A DNA stretch of 64,000 nt, from positions 1 through 64,000 of the forward strand of contig NZ_NOIT01000010.1 in NCBI RefSeq assembly GCF_004136555.1, given 5' to 3'. Every line of letters begins with the position of its first letter. Positions within the stretch are counted from its first letter, which is position 1. Under the pieces are notes generated by a model that searched no databases, was not told the DNA's origin, and was given only the letters and a program-made list of their open reading frames with translations. Shown in pieces: positions 54,997-64,000 of this stretch. The DNA comes from Kocuria carniphila (GTDB taxonomy: Bacteria; Actinomycetota; Actinomycetes; Actinomycetales; Micrococcaceae). Position numbers and translations under genes: made by a program.

Positions 54997-56022
54997 TTAT
55001 TCGATCGTGGGATGAAGCGGCGCGGAAACGTCGTACACGGTGCCGTCCGCCGTGGCCTGGTCGCCCACAAGAGCCGCGAGCACCTGGGCCTTCAACTCGC
55101 TGTCGGAGGAATCACCCCAGATCGCCTTCCGGCCGTCTGCGAAGGTGAGCTCGACCGACGATTCGGAGGGCGCGGAGGCGGTCTCGAGTTGGGTCAGTAC
55201 GTTCGAGGGCAAGGACGCCAACACATTGGAGATCGCCGCAAACTTATTGGTGCTCAGCACGTCTCGACCGCCCTCGATCATGGGGACGTCGGGACGATCG
55301 CCCTCGCCGTAGGTTGCCAACTGCTGCCCTTGAGAATCCACGAGGATGAGGTCCTGCCCGTCCTTCACCGCGGCCACTCCCACGCGCTCGTGCAACTGCA
55401 CGGTGATGGTGTGCGGCGGTTCCAGTACCACGTCCACGGATTTCACCTGGGGCACGTCACCCACGGCGGACCGTACGTCTTCCTTCGAAATCCGGGTCAG
55501 CGGAACGCCTTCGAATCGCTGCAGTGCTTCCTCGACGTTCTGGGGATCCGTCAGGCGGGCTCCCTCGACATCGATGGAACGGGTCGCGAACAGCGGTGAG
55601 AAGAACACGATGCCCACGAATAAGGCCGCAACCAGCAATGCGGCGAGCAGTGCGAGCCAGCGCTTGCGGCGGCGTCGGCGATGGGAACTACGGGGAAACG
55701 CGACCACGGTGTCCGGATCAGTGGAATCCGCATCGGCGTCGTCGGCGGCCGCTTCCGCTTTGGCGGACTTGCGGCGCTGTCGCCAGGTCGAGAACCGACC
55801 ACCCGGTAGCGGTGTCTCCTCCAACTGGCCGGTGTCCACGCGCGAGACCTTGGACTCGTCGTTGACGCTGACCCGCACGGGCTCGTTCTCACCCGCGTCG
55901 TCGAACTCGTCGTGGGCGGCGCCGTCGAACGGGCTGTCCTCGCTCTGCCCGGTCAGCTGAGGGTCCTCGGCGTCGCGGTCGCGGCCCAGGCGCGGTTGAT
56001 GTGGTGGTGTGGGCCTGACCAT
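54997..56022 (-). CDS. ftsQ: Cell division protein FtsQ
   Basis: FtsQ links early and late divisome proteins. It has a long acidic cytoplasmic N-terminus (about 115 residues), one membrane span (RRRRKRWLALLAALLVAALF) and a POTRA domain starting near ATRSIDVEGARLTDPQNV. The start ATG overlaps the murC stop by one base. Confidence 0.93.
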   Translation of the reverse strand: MVRPTPPHQPRLGRDRDAEDPQLTGQSEDSPFDGAAHDEFDDAGENEPVRVSVNDESKVSRVDTGQLEETPLPGGRFSTWRQRRKSAKAEAAADDADADSTDPDTVVAFPRSSHRRRRRKRWLALLAALLVAALFVGIVFFSPLFATRSIDVEGARLTDPQNVEEALQRFEGVPLTRISKEDVRSAVGDVPQVKSVDVVLEPPHTITVQLHERVGVAAVKDGQDLILVDSQGQQLATYGEGDRPDVPMIEGGRDVLSTNKFAAISNVLASLPSNVLTQLETASAPSESSVELTFADGRKAIWGDSSDSELKAQVLAALVGDQATADGTVYDVSAPLHPTIE

Positions 56023-57431
56023 CAGTTGAGCGCCAACCCGTCCACAATCTTGGGACCGAGTGCGGTGACGTCACCGGCACCAACGGTCAGGATCAGGTCG
56101 CCCTCGGCCGCGGATTGCAGGACTGCTCCGATCGCCTCTTCCGCCTCGGGTGTCGACACCACTCGACCGGACGGTGCCAGATCCGAAATGCTGCGACCCG
56201 TGATGCCCGGTAGCGGCTCTTCACGAGCGCCGTAGACGTCCAGGACGTACGCGTGATCCGCCAGCTCGAGCGCGGCGGCGAATTCGGCGGCGAACTCACG
56301 GGTCCGCGAGTACAAGTGGGGCTGGAAGATGGCGTGCACCTTGTGCTCGCCCGCGACCTCGCGAGCTGCCTTGAGCGCAGCCTGGACCTCGGTAGGGTGA
56401 TGCGCGTAATCATCGAAGACCCGCACCCCACGGGCCGTGCCCTTCAGGTCGAAGCGTCGCGCCGAACCGTGGAACTGACCCAACCCATCGACCAGGGCTT
56501 CGGGCTCCGCACCGGCTGCGAGGCCAGCGGTGAACGCCGCGGCGGCGTCGGCGATGTTGTGCGCACCGGGCACCAACAGGTCCAACTCGAGTGACCGGGG
56601 CTCACCGCCTGCCAAGGAGAAGGTCAGGGTGCAGTGCGAACCCACGCCGCGCGCCTCGATGCCCGAGACGACCACGTCCGCCGCAGGGTCCACTCCGTAG
56701 GTGAGGACGGCTTCGCCGGTCCCTCGACGCCGCTCGGCCAAATCGCGCGAGCCTGCGTCGTCCAGGCACGCGACCAGCGTGCCGCCGGGGCGAATGGTCT
56801 CCACGAAACGATCGAAGGACGCGAAGAACTCGTCCGGGGATCCGTAGTGATCCAGGTGGTCGGGTTCGACGTTGGTGATCACGGCGATTTCGGGCAGGTA
56901 GGCCAGGAAGGAACCGTCGGACTCGTCCGCCTCAGCGACGAACCAGGCGCCGTCGGCGAAGCCCGCGTTGGCTCCCAGGTCCGCCACGAAGGCTCCGATG
57001 GCCCACGACGGATCCAGGTCCGCCGTTCGGAAGGCCACGGTGGTCATCGAGCTCGTGGTGGTCTTGCCGTGGGTTCCCGCAACAGCCACCACGCGGCGAC
57101 CGTGCATGGCGGAGGCCAGAGCCTCTGAACGGTGTACAACGCGCAGGCCGCGCTCCCGTGCGGCGACAAGTTCGGGATTGCTGGGCTTGATCGCCGTGGA
57201 GATCACCACTGTCCCGGCACCGTCAACGTTCTGGGCCCGCTGGCCCACGAAAACGGTGGCGCCCAGTTCCTCGAGCTCACGTAGGCCCTTGGAGTCCTTG
57301 GCGTCCGACCCGCTCACGTCCACACCGCGTGCCAACAGGAGGCGAGCCACGGCGGACATGCCCGCACCGCCCATGCCGATGAAGTGGACGCGCCCCAGCG
57401 CGTGGGGGTCGAGCTGGACCTGGGAGTTCAC
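56022..57431 (-). CDS. murC: UDP-N-acetylmuramate--L-alanine ligase
   Basis: MurC adds L-alanine to UDP-MurNAc. The 469-residue protein has HFIGMGGAGMSAVARLL, the ATP loop VAGTHGKTTTSSM and DDYAHHPTEVQAALKAAR. It is upstream of ftsQ and downstream of murG, as in most actinobacterial dcw clusters. Confidence 0.97.
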   Translation of the reverse strand: MNSQVQLDPHALGRVHFIGMGGAGMSAVARLLLARGVDVSGSDAKDSKGLRELEELGATVFVGQRAQNVDGAGTVVISTAIKPSNPELVAARERGLRVVHRSEALASAMHGRRVVAVAGTHGKTTTSSMTTVAFRTADLDPSWAIGAFVADLGANAGFADGAWFVAEADESDGSFLAYLPEIAVITNVEPDHLDHYGSPDEFFASFDRFVETIRPGGTLVACLDDAGSRDLAERRRGTGEAVLTYGVDPAADVVVSGIEARGVGSHCTLTFSLAGGEPRSLELDLLVPGAHNIADAAAAFTAGLAAGAEPEALVDGLGQFHGSARRFDLKGTARGVRVFDDYAHHPTEVQAALKAAREVAGEHKVHAIFQPHLYSRTREFAAEFAAALELADHAYVLDVYGAREEPLPGITGRSISDLAPSGRVVSTPEAEEAIGAVLQSAAEGDLILTVGAGDVTALGPKIVDGLALN

Positions 57432-57484
57432 GGTGGTCTCCTCCGAACGGGAAGTGGGAAGTGATGAGTGGTCGGTGACTAACC

Positions 57485-58609
57485 TTAACGGCGTGCTGCG
57501 TGCTCCAGGACCAACCGCGCCATCGTCTGGGCCGCATTGCGGATGCCGTGGGCCGCTGAGGCCTGAGCCATGTTCGCTAGACGGGGCGCGTCGGTCACGA
57601 GCGCGGCGACCGTGTCCCGGTAGTACTGCGGGGTGAAATCGGAATCCTTGACGAGTTCCGCTCCCCCGGCCGCTACCAGCGACCGGGCGTTGAGAGCCTG
57701 TTCACCGTTACCGATCGGCAAGGGGACGAACACTGCCGGGAGCCCCACGGCGGCAACTTCACACACCGTGGCCGCTCCGGCTCGGGCGACCAACAGGTCC
57801 GCCGCGGCGTACACCTTCTCCATGCCGTCCACGTATTCGGTCTGCACATAACCCGGTGCCCGCAGCAGTTCACCCTTGTCGGTGCGGACCTCCTTGGTGC
57901 GCCCGGTCACGTGCAAGAGTTGATAGCCCTGTTCGGCCACTTCATGCGCGATCTTGGCCACGGTACGGTTCATGGATTGCGCTCCGGAGGAACCTCCGGT
58001 CACCACCACGGTGGGCAGGTCCGGATCCAGTCCGAGGTCTTCACGCGCCCGGGCACGCAGGGCGCCCCGGTCGAGCTGGGCGATCTCCTGGCGCATGGGC
58101 ATCCCCACGGCAACAGCCCCTTTGAGGGGGGTGTCGGCGAAGGCCGTGGCCACCACGGACGCGAAGCGGGCTCCCACTCGATTGGCGAGTCCGGGCCGCG
58201 CGTTGGCCTCGTGGATGATCACGGGAATTCGACGCCGCGCAGCGGCTAGGTACACGGGCGTGCACACGTAGCCGCCGACGCCCACCACCACGTCCGCTTG
58301 CTGGGAGTCGAGAATCCGACCGGCCTGCTGAACCGCCCGGTTAAGCCGTGCCGGTAGCCGCAGCAGATCTGCTGAGGGGCGGCGCGGCAGCGGTACCCGC
58401 TCAATGAGTTCAAGGGGCACGCCTGCGGCCGGAACCAGCCGGGTTTCCATACCCGACGCCGTTCCCACAGCGCACACGGAGGCCGTAGGGTCGGCGTCCC
58501 GAATGGCGTGCGCGATGGCGAGCAAAGGGCTCACGTGGCCCGCGGTGCCACCACCGGCGAGCATCACGTTCACCGTGGCCTCGGCGTTGTTCAGCGGTTC
58601 ACTGGTCAT
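57485..58609 (-). CDS. murG: UDP-GlcNAc:lipid I transferase MurG
   Basis: MurG makes lipid II. It has [30 protein letters not shown] and [10 protein letters not shown], with a final [24 protein letters not shown] motif. ATG 58609 is chosen because the ribosome site GGAAAGG lies just upstream; ATG 58612 and GTG 58624 are alternatives. It overlaps the ftsW end by 11 bases. Confidence 0.96.
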   Translation of the reverse strand: MTSEPLNNAEATVNVMLAGGGTAGHVSPLLAIAHAIRDADPTASVCAVGTASGMETRLVPAAGVPLELIERVPLPRRPSADLLRLPARLNRAVQQAGRILDSQQADVVVGVGGYVCTPVYLAAARRRIPVIIHEANARPGLANRVGARFASVVATAFADTPLKGAVAVGMPMRQEIAQLDRGALRARAREDLGLDPDLPTVVVTGGSSGAQSMNRTVAKIAHEVAEQGYQLLHVTGRTKEVRTDKGELLRAPGYVQTEYVDGMEKVYAAADLLVARAGAATVCEVAAVGLPAVFVPLPIGNGEQALNARSLVAAGGAELVKDSDFTPQYYRDTVAALVTDAPRLANMAQASAAHGIRNAAQTMARLVLEHAARR

Positions 58610-60026
58610 CATGTGCCTTTCCACCCTGCGAAGTCATACGTCGCAACCATTGTGGCCCCCGACGCCGCGGGTCCCCGTCACCGGAGACCTCGTGGGCCTC
58701 CTGCCGATCCAGGATCGCGGACTTGTCTCCCACCTCGACCGACCGTGGCACGCGGGCGAAGGACATGACCACGCCCACCGCGGCCAAGCTGATCAGCAAG
58801 GCCGAACCACCGTAGCTGATGAAAGGCAACGGAATACCGATCACGGGGAGCAACCCGGTGACCATGCCGAGATTCACAAAGGCTTGACCGACGATCCAGG
58901 TGGCAACACACGCCGTGGTGATTCGGACGAAAATGCTGCGGGTGCGCAGGATGATGCGGGCCATGGCAACCACGATGATCGCGAAGAGCAACAGGATGAT
59001 CGCGGTACCGAGCAGGCCGAGTTCTTCTCCGATGATCGAGAAGATGTAGTCGTTGTGAGCCTCGGGAACGTAGTTGTACTTGAGTCGCGACTGGCCCAGG
59101 CCCACGCCCCACCAGCCACCGGTGGCCAGCGCGTTCAGTCCCTGCTCGGCCTGCCAGCACGCATCGGTGGCACCGCATTCACCGAACAGCCAGCCCGTGA
59201 TGCGGTCCACGCGGTGCGGGGCGGTGATGATGGCGCCCACGCCGAGCACAACGCCCACGGCGGCTGCCCCGGCAAAAATTTTGAGCGGCGCACCGGCAAA
59301 GAAGAGCCCCGCCGCATAGATCAGCACGAACACGATGGCGGTGCCCATGTCACCGCCGGCCGCAACCAGGCCGGTGGGTACCAGGAAGCCGATGGCCGAG
59401 GGCCACAGGGCCTTCCTCCAGTCCTTAACCTCGTCACCCTGTTTCGCGAACTGCGCGGCCAACCACACGCACAGGGCTAATTTCGCGGCTTCGGAAGGCT
59501 GCAGGGTCAGACCGCCCAGGCTCAGCCAGTTGCGGTTGCCGTTGACCTCCTCACCCAACGGAGTGAAAACCAGGAGCAGCAGCCCGACACCCAGCCCCCA
59601 CAGCCCCCACGCGAACTTTCTGAAGAGCCACGCGGGAACGAACGACAAACCAATCATCACGATCAGTCCGACCACGCCGAACATGGCTTGGCGTTGGAAG
59701 AGGAAATAGGCGGAACTGTCCTCGGCAATGGCCTCGACCGCAGAGGCGGACAACACCATCATCATGCCGATCGCGGTCAGCATGATCACGGTGCCCGCGA
59801 GAGCCCAGTAGGAGTGGAACAAGGGCCCGTCCACCAGCTGGTGCCATAGGTGGCGCAGTTTGCTGGTCAGGGGACGCCCTCCCCCGCCGCTGGCCCGCAC
59901 CACACCCAGATCCTCGTCACGTACGCCGGGGCCCGGGCGGGTCACCGTTGAGTAAGTTCCCTTCGGGTGATCGGCTACCGCGCCGTTGCGGGTCGTGTTG
60001 GAGCCTCGGCCAGGGGATGTCGCCAT
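58599..60026 (-). CDS. ftsW: FtsW, septal peptidoglycan polymerase (SEDS family)
   Basis: FtsW polymerises lipid II at the septum. About ten membrane spans and SEDS motifs are visible ([51 protein letters not shown] in pieces). A soluble N-terminal tail of about 50 residues and a basic C-terminus are present. Its ATG overlaps the murD stop by one base. Confidence 0.96.
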   Translation of the reverse strand: MATSPGRGSNTTRNGAVADHPKGTYSTVTRPGPGVRDEDLGVVRASGGGGRPLTSKLRHLWHQLVDGPLFHSYWALAGTVIMLTAIGMMMVLSASAVEAIAEDSSAYFLFQRQAMFGVVGLIVMIGLSFVPAWLFRKFAWGLWGLGVGLLLLVFTPLGEEVNGNRNWLSLGGLTLQPSEAAKLALCVWLAAQFAKQGDEVKDWRKALWPSAIGFLVPTGLVAAGGDMGTAIVFVLIYAAGLFFAGAPLKIFAGAAAVGVVLGVGAIITAPHRVDRITGWLFGECGATDACWQAEQGLNALATGGWWGVGLGQSRLKYNYVPEAHNDYIFSIIGEELGLLGTAIILLLFAIIVVAMARIILRTRSIFVRITTACVATWIVGQAFVNLGMVTGLLPVIGIPLPFISYGGSALLISLAAVGVVMSFARVPRSVEVGDKSAILDRQEAHEVSGDGDPRRRGPQWLRRMTSQGGKAHDDQ

Positions 60027-61564
60027 CAGAGTCCCAGTTCCTCGCGTACGCCGTTCACAAAGGCATCTCCGCGGTCCGCGTAGTCCTGAAATTGGTCCAT
60101 CGACGCGGCCGCCGGTGCCATGAGCACGGTGTCTTTCGGATTCGCGAGCTTCCGCGCCTGTTGCACGGCGGCGTGCATGGCGGCGTGGCCGTCCGTGGGA
60201 TCGGCGGCAGGATCGAGCGCGTCGGGGCCCGACGTCGCCACGACGGCCACCTCGGGCGCGTGGCGTTCCAGCGCGTCCAGCAGCGCCTGGTTGTCGGTGC
60301 CGATCAGGATCACCGTGTGCAGACGAGAGGCATTGCGTTCGATGAGCTGGTCGTAGCTCACGCCCTTGGACAGCCCACCGGCGATCCAGATGACCGAGTC
60401 GAAGGCGGACAGTGACGCCTGGGCGGCGTGCGGATTGGTGGCCTTGGAATCGTTGACCCAGCGAACGCCGTCGGACTCGGCCACCAACTGGATTCGGTGG
60501 TCACCGGGCTGGAAGGCGAGCAGCCCCTCTCGGACAGCCTCCGGAGCGACACCGGCCGCGCGTGCCAGGGCTGCGGCGGCCAGAGCGTTGGCGACCACGT
60601 GCCGGGTGGGCAGCGCTCCCGTGTCGGCAACGGTGCCCAGCTCGGCGGCGGTGTTCTTCCGATCCGCCACGAAGGCCCGGTCCACCAGCAGGTCGTCCAC
60701 CACACCCACCATCGACAGATCCGGGGTGCCGGTCGTGAAGCCGATGGCGCGGCAACCTTCCTGCACATCCGCTTCCTCCACGAGCCCGACGGAGCCCTCT
60801 TGCTCCACGTTGAACACGCACGCGACCCGGGTGTTCTCGTAGACGCGGGACTTGTCCGCCACGTAGTTCTCGTATCCCTCGTGCCAGTCCACATGATCCT
60901 GGGCCAGGTTGAGCACCACGGACGCCAAAGGCGCCATCGAGTGGGTCCAGTGCAGCTGGAAACTCGAGAGCTCCACGGCCAGGACGTCGTATTCGACCGG
61001 ATCGCGCAATGCATCCAGAATGGGCGTTCCCACGTTTCCTACCGCGATCGCCTTGAGGCCCGCGGCCTGGAGGATGGATGCGGTCATTCCCACCGTGGTG
61101 GTCTTGCCGTTGGTGCCGGTGATGCACACCCATTCGGCGGTCTTGCGGCCTTCGCGTTCCCGCACCCGCCATGCCAGTTCCACGTCACCCCAGATTTGGA
61201 TGCCCTCTTCACGAGCGGCGACGAGCAACGGATGGGTGGGCGGGAAACCCGGAGAGGTGACGATCACGTCGGGGCGGTCCCCCGCGACGTCGGGAACGAA
61301 TGTCATGGCGTCCTGGCCGAGGTTGACGTCCAGGGCCCCCACGATGCGCAGTGTGTCGGCGCGCTGTCGGTTGCGTGCGGTGTCGTTGCCGTCCAGTACG
61401 ACGACGCGCGCGCCGAGTTCGATGAGGGTGTCCGCGGCCGCGAATCCCGAGACGCCGATGCCGGCCACGACCACTCGAAGGCCGCGCCAGTCGGCGTCCC
61501 AGCTGGTCAGCCCGGCTAGCCGCGGGTTATCGAGCACTGGGTTGTCATTACTCGCGTGAATCAT
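60026..61564 (-). CDS. murD: UDP-MurNAc-L-alanine--D-glutamate ligase
   Basis: MurD adds D-glutamate. The 512-residue protein has GIGVSGFAAADTL, the ATP loop CITGTNGKTTTVGM and NDSKATNPHAAQASL. It is slightly longer than the E. coli enzyme. It overlaps both neighbours, by 4 bases with mraY and by one with ftsW. Confidence 0.97.
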   Translation of the reverse strand: MIHASNDNPVLDNPRLAGLTSWDADWRGLRVVVAGIGVSGFAAADTLIELGARVVVLDGNDTARNRQRADTLRIVGALDVNLGQDAMTFVPDVAGDRPDVIVTSPGFPPTHPLLVAAREEGIQIWGDVELAWRVREREGRKTAEWVCITGTNGKTTTVGMTASILQAAGLKAIAVGNVGTPILDALRDPVEYDVLAVELSSFQLHWTHSMAPLASVVLNLAQDHVDWHEGYENYVADKSRVYENTRVACVFNVEQEGSVGLVEEADVQEGCRAIGFTTGTPDLSMVGVVDDLLVDRAFVADRKNTAAELGTVADTGALPTRHVVANALAAAALARAAGVAPEAVREGLLAFQPGDHRIQLVAESDGVRWVNDSKATNPHAAQASLSAFDSVIWIAGGLSKGVSYDQLIERNASRLHTVILIGTDNQALLDALERHAPEVAVVATSGPDALDPAADPTDGHAAMHAAVQQARKLANPKDTVLMAPAAASMDQFQDYADRGDAFVNGVREELGL

Positions 61565-62694
61565 CGAAGTGCCTCAGCTCCGGGGAAAGCCCCTCCGTTG
61601 TGAATCAACCAGTCACCGTAGAACACACCCAGTGCCGCGGCCACGAACAATCCGGCAATGATCCAGAACCGAACCACGATGGTGACTTCCTGCCAGCCCT
61701 TGAGTTCGAAGTGGTGCTGCAGCGGGGCCATCTTGAAGATGCGCTTTCCGCCGGACAGTTTGAAGTAGCCCACCTGCATGATCACGGACAACGTGATGAC
61801 CACGAACAGACCGGCGATCAGGATGAGCAACAGTTCGGTCCGGGACAGCACGGCGAACGCGGCCAACGCGCCACCGAGTCCCAGCGAACCGGTATCGCCC
61901 ATGAAGATCTTGGCGGGTGAGGTGTTCCACCACAGGAAACCGATCAGCGCGCCCACCAGGGCCGCGGCAACGATGGCGAGGTCCATGGGGTCGCGCACCT
62001 CGTAGCAGGCCGCCTGGTTCACGTTCTCGCACAGGTGGCCGGACTGCCACAGGGCAATGAGCATGTAGCCGCTGAACACCAGGATGGAGGCGCCGGTCGC
62101 CAGTCCGTCCAGGCCGTCGGTGAGGTTCACCGCGTTGGTGGTACCGGTCGCGATGAGGTTCACCCAGATCACGAACAGGATGGCCCCGATGATCGGCCCG
62201 GCAAAGGCGAGATCGACATTGGTGTCGCGGGTCCACGAGATGGCGGTGGATGCGGGGGTGTTGCCCGCCTCGTCCGGGAAGAACAGCACGAGCACGGCAA
62301 AGGCCACGCCGATGGTTCCCTGCAGGATCATCTTCCCGGCGGCCGTGAGACCCAAGTTCTGCTTCTTGGCGATCTTCTTGTAATCGTCCAGGAACCCCAC
62401 CAGACCCATGCCGAGCATGAGCCCGAGGGCAAGGACTCCGGACAGCGTGACGCCGCCGTTTTCTGGCCAGGCCAACATGCTGACCACATGGGTCACCAGA
62501 TAAGCGGCCACCACGGACAGCAGAATGGCCACACCACCCATGGTGGGCGTGCCGCGTTTGGTCTGGTGGCTAGTGGGCCCGTCGTCGCGGATGTATTGAC
62601 CGTACCCGCGGCGGGCCAACATCTTGATGAGCGCGGGGGTGCCGAAGATCGAAAAGACGAGGCCCAGCCCCGAAGCCATGAGCAACTGAATCAT
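61561..62694 (-). CDS. mraY: Phospho-MurNAc-pentapeptide transferase
   Basis: MraY makes lipid I. Ten membrane spans are expected in 377 residues, with TPTMGGVAI, GFLDDYKKI, NLTDGLDGLATG and MGDTGSLGLGG, which carry the catalytic aspartates. The ATG overlaps the murF stop as ATGA. Confidence 0.97.
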   Translation of the reverse strand: MIQLLMASGLGLVFSIFGTPALIKMLARRGYGQYIRDDGPTSHQTKRGTPTMGGVAILLSVVAAYLVTHVVSMLAWPENGGVTLSGVLALGLMLGMGLVGFLDDYKKIAKKQNLGLTAAGKMILQGTIGVAFAVLVLFFPDEAGNTPASTAISWTRDTNVDLAFAGPIIGAILFVIWVNLIATGTTNAVNLTDGLDGLATGASILVFSGYMLIALWQSGHLCENVNQAACYEVRDPMDLAIVAAALVGALIGFLWWNTSPAKIFMGDTGSLGLGGALAAFAVLSRTELLLILIAGLFVVITLSVIMQVGYFKLSGGKRIFKMAPLQHHFELKGWQEVTIVVRFWIIAGLFVAAALGVFYGDWLIHNGGAFPGAEALR

Positions 62695-64000
62695 GCGGGC
62701 TCGTTCCCCTTGCCGTTGGTCGTTTCATGGGTGGAGGCCGTTTGGTCGGACCCCTCGGCTGCCACGCGATCCCCCAGATGGTTGAGTCCTGCGGCGTTGG
62801 AGGATTTGAAAAGCACGATGTCACCGGGTTGCAATGCGCCCTTCAGATGATCCTCCGCTTCCTCCGCGGTGGCCACCCACTGGGCTTCGTCCCCCCAGGA
62901 ACCTTCAAGGGTAGCCGCGGTGAAAATGGGGCGTGCCAGGTCGCCCACGGCCACCACGTGTGAAATGTTCATGCGGACCAGCAGCTGGCCCAGTGCGTCG
63001 TGGGCCGCCACGGACTCGTCTCCGAGTTCGTACATCCCGCCCAGAACGGCCACGGTTCGACGCGGTGCGGTCTGTCCGTCGCCACGCCCCATTTGCGCGA
63101 GGGTCTGCAGTGCAGCGCGCATGGACTGCGGGTTGGCGTTGTAAGCGTCGTTGATCACGGTCACGCCGTCCGGGCGCTCGGTGCGTTCCATGCGCCAGCG
63201 CGACTGCGCACCCTGGCCGTTGAGACCGGCCACGATGGCCTGCGGCTCGATCCCTGCAGCGAAGGCGACGGACGCGGCCGCCAGAATGTTTGACACGTGA
63301 TGCGCGCCGATGAGTTTGGACTCGATCTCATGCGCGGAACCATCGGGCAGATGCAGGGTGAAACGCGGGCACCCGTCCGCGCCCACCGTCACGTCCTCAG
63401 CCCAGACCCGGTCGTCGCCGTGCTCGGGCGCGTTCGGCTCAGACCCGAGGCCGAAGGACACGATGTTGGCCTGGGTGCGGGTGCGCATCTCCCGTACACG
63501 GGGATCGTCGTCGTTGAGCACAGCGGTGCCGTTCGGGGCGAGACCCTCGACCATTTCGCCCTTGGTGCGCGCAATGTTCTCGACGCCGCCGAACTCACCG
63601 GCGTGCGCGGTTCCCACGCACAGCACGGCGCCGACATCCGGGTGCACCATGTTGCACAGGTATTCAATATTGCCCAGGTGATTTGCGCCCATTTCAATCA
63701 CGAAGTACCGGGTGTCCTCGTGCGCGGTGAACACGGTGAGCGGGACGCCCACCTCACCGTTGTAGGAATTGCGCGGCGCCACGGTCGGACCCTGGGATCC
63801 GAAGATTCCGGCCAGCAGGTCCTTGGTGGTGGTCTTCCCCACCGAGCCCGTCACTGCGACCACGGTCACCGGGTGCTTCTCTCGCAGCCGGTCGATCACG
63901 TTGCTCGCGAGAGCGCCCATGGCCTCGACGACGTCGGGCACGACCACACCGGGGTAAGGCTCCCCCGCGTCGTTGGTCACCTCGCGCTCGAGCAGGTTGA
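62691..64000 (-). CDS. murF: UDP-MurNAc-tripeptide--D-alanyl-D-alanine ligase, 5' end outside the window
   Basis: MurF adds D-Ala-D-Ala to complete the UDP-MurNAc pentapeptide. The frame stays open to base 64000, so the N-terminal UDP-binding domain is only partly present. The ATP loop VTGSVGKTTTKDLLAG, RNSYNGEVGVP, EMGANHLGNIEYL and NDAYNANPQSM are visible. A start at 63980 would cut the domain and is rejected. Confidence 0.95.
   Translation of the reverse strand, partial: NLLEREVTNDAGEPYPGVVVPDVVEAMGALASNVIDRLREKHPVTVVAVTGSVGKTTTKDLLAGIFGSQGPTVAPRNSYNGEVGVPLTVFTAHEDTRYFVIEMGANHLGNIEYLCNMVHPDVGAVLCVGTAHAGEFGGVENIARTKGEMVEGLAPNGTAVLNDDDPRVREMRTRTQANIVSFGLGSEPNAPEHGDDRVWAEDVTVGADGCPRFTLHLPDGSAHEIESKLIGAHHVSNILAAASVAFAAGIEPQAIVAGLNGQGAQSRWRMERTERPDGVTVINDAYNANPQSMRAALQTLAQMGRGDGQTAPRRTVAVLGGMYELGDESVAAHDALGQLLVRMNISHVVAVGDLARPIFTAATLEGSWGDEAQWVATAEEAEDHLKGALQPGDIVLFKSSNAAGLNHLGDRVAAEGSDQTASTHETTNGKGNEPA

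Overview
This is a 64 kb chromosomal window from a high-GC actinobacterium, most likely a member of the Micrococcaceae (Kocuria/Arthrobacter/Rothia relatives). The evidence is a GlnR-type box before glnA, an MptB-type mannosyltransferase, DivIVA and SepF beside the division and wall (dcw) cluster, a DUF4191 gene after lipA, and NrdR beside hisD and dnaE. The genus cannot be fixed from this sequence alone. Both edges cut genes: sucB at the left and murF at the right.

Region 1 (1-11.9 kb) is core metabolism. It holds the 3' part of an E2 acyltransferase with duplicated lipoyl domains, a membrane-anchored pseudokinase, the lipoate genes lipB-lipA that modify the E2, a DUF4191 protein, an RDD protein, glnA with a near-consensus GlnR site, the mannosyltransferase mptB, oligoribonuclease and tRNA-His.

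Region 2 (11.9-31 kb) is accessory in character. It has an ECF42-type sigma factor with its DGPF/YCII partner and a matching self-type promoter, a YidD-like protein, a TetR gene followed by a UbiB/AarF kinase gene broken by one frameshift, small membrane proteins, a Tat-exported orphan protein, and oxidoreductases. It also has a guanidine-III riboswitch controlling a paired SMR exporter, an APC permease, a PQQ-type sugar dehydrogenase lipoprotein, and a translationally coupled operon of four glycosyltransferases followed by an orphan LuxR-type response regulator.

Region 3 (31-43 kb) returns to housekeeping: def, yaaA, RNase P RNA, a zinc-ribbon/NIF3 pair, msrA, cysK-cysE, gnd, tRNA-Val, a few enzymes and nrdR. 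The stretch 38.54-39.34 kb holds no intact gene, only a tRNA-like 3' end with a terminator and a gene remnant with an internal deletion.

Region 4 (43-64 kb) is a long minus-strand block. In transcription order it runs murF, mraY, murD, ftsW, murG, murC, ftsQ, ftsZ, pgeF, yggS, sepF, yggT, divIVA, lspA, rluA-family synthase, dnaE, hisD, nrdR. Most wall genes overlap by 1-26 bases. The most notable items are the guanidine-III riboswitch/SMR unit, the ECF42 autoregulatory module, the identical 389-base lipoyl duplication, the four-glycosyltransferase operon and the broken UbiB gene. No wholly new multi-gene defence or mobile system was found.
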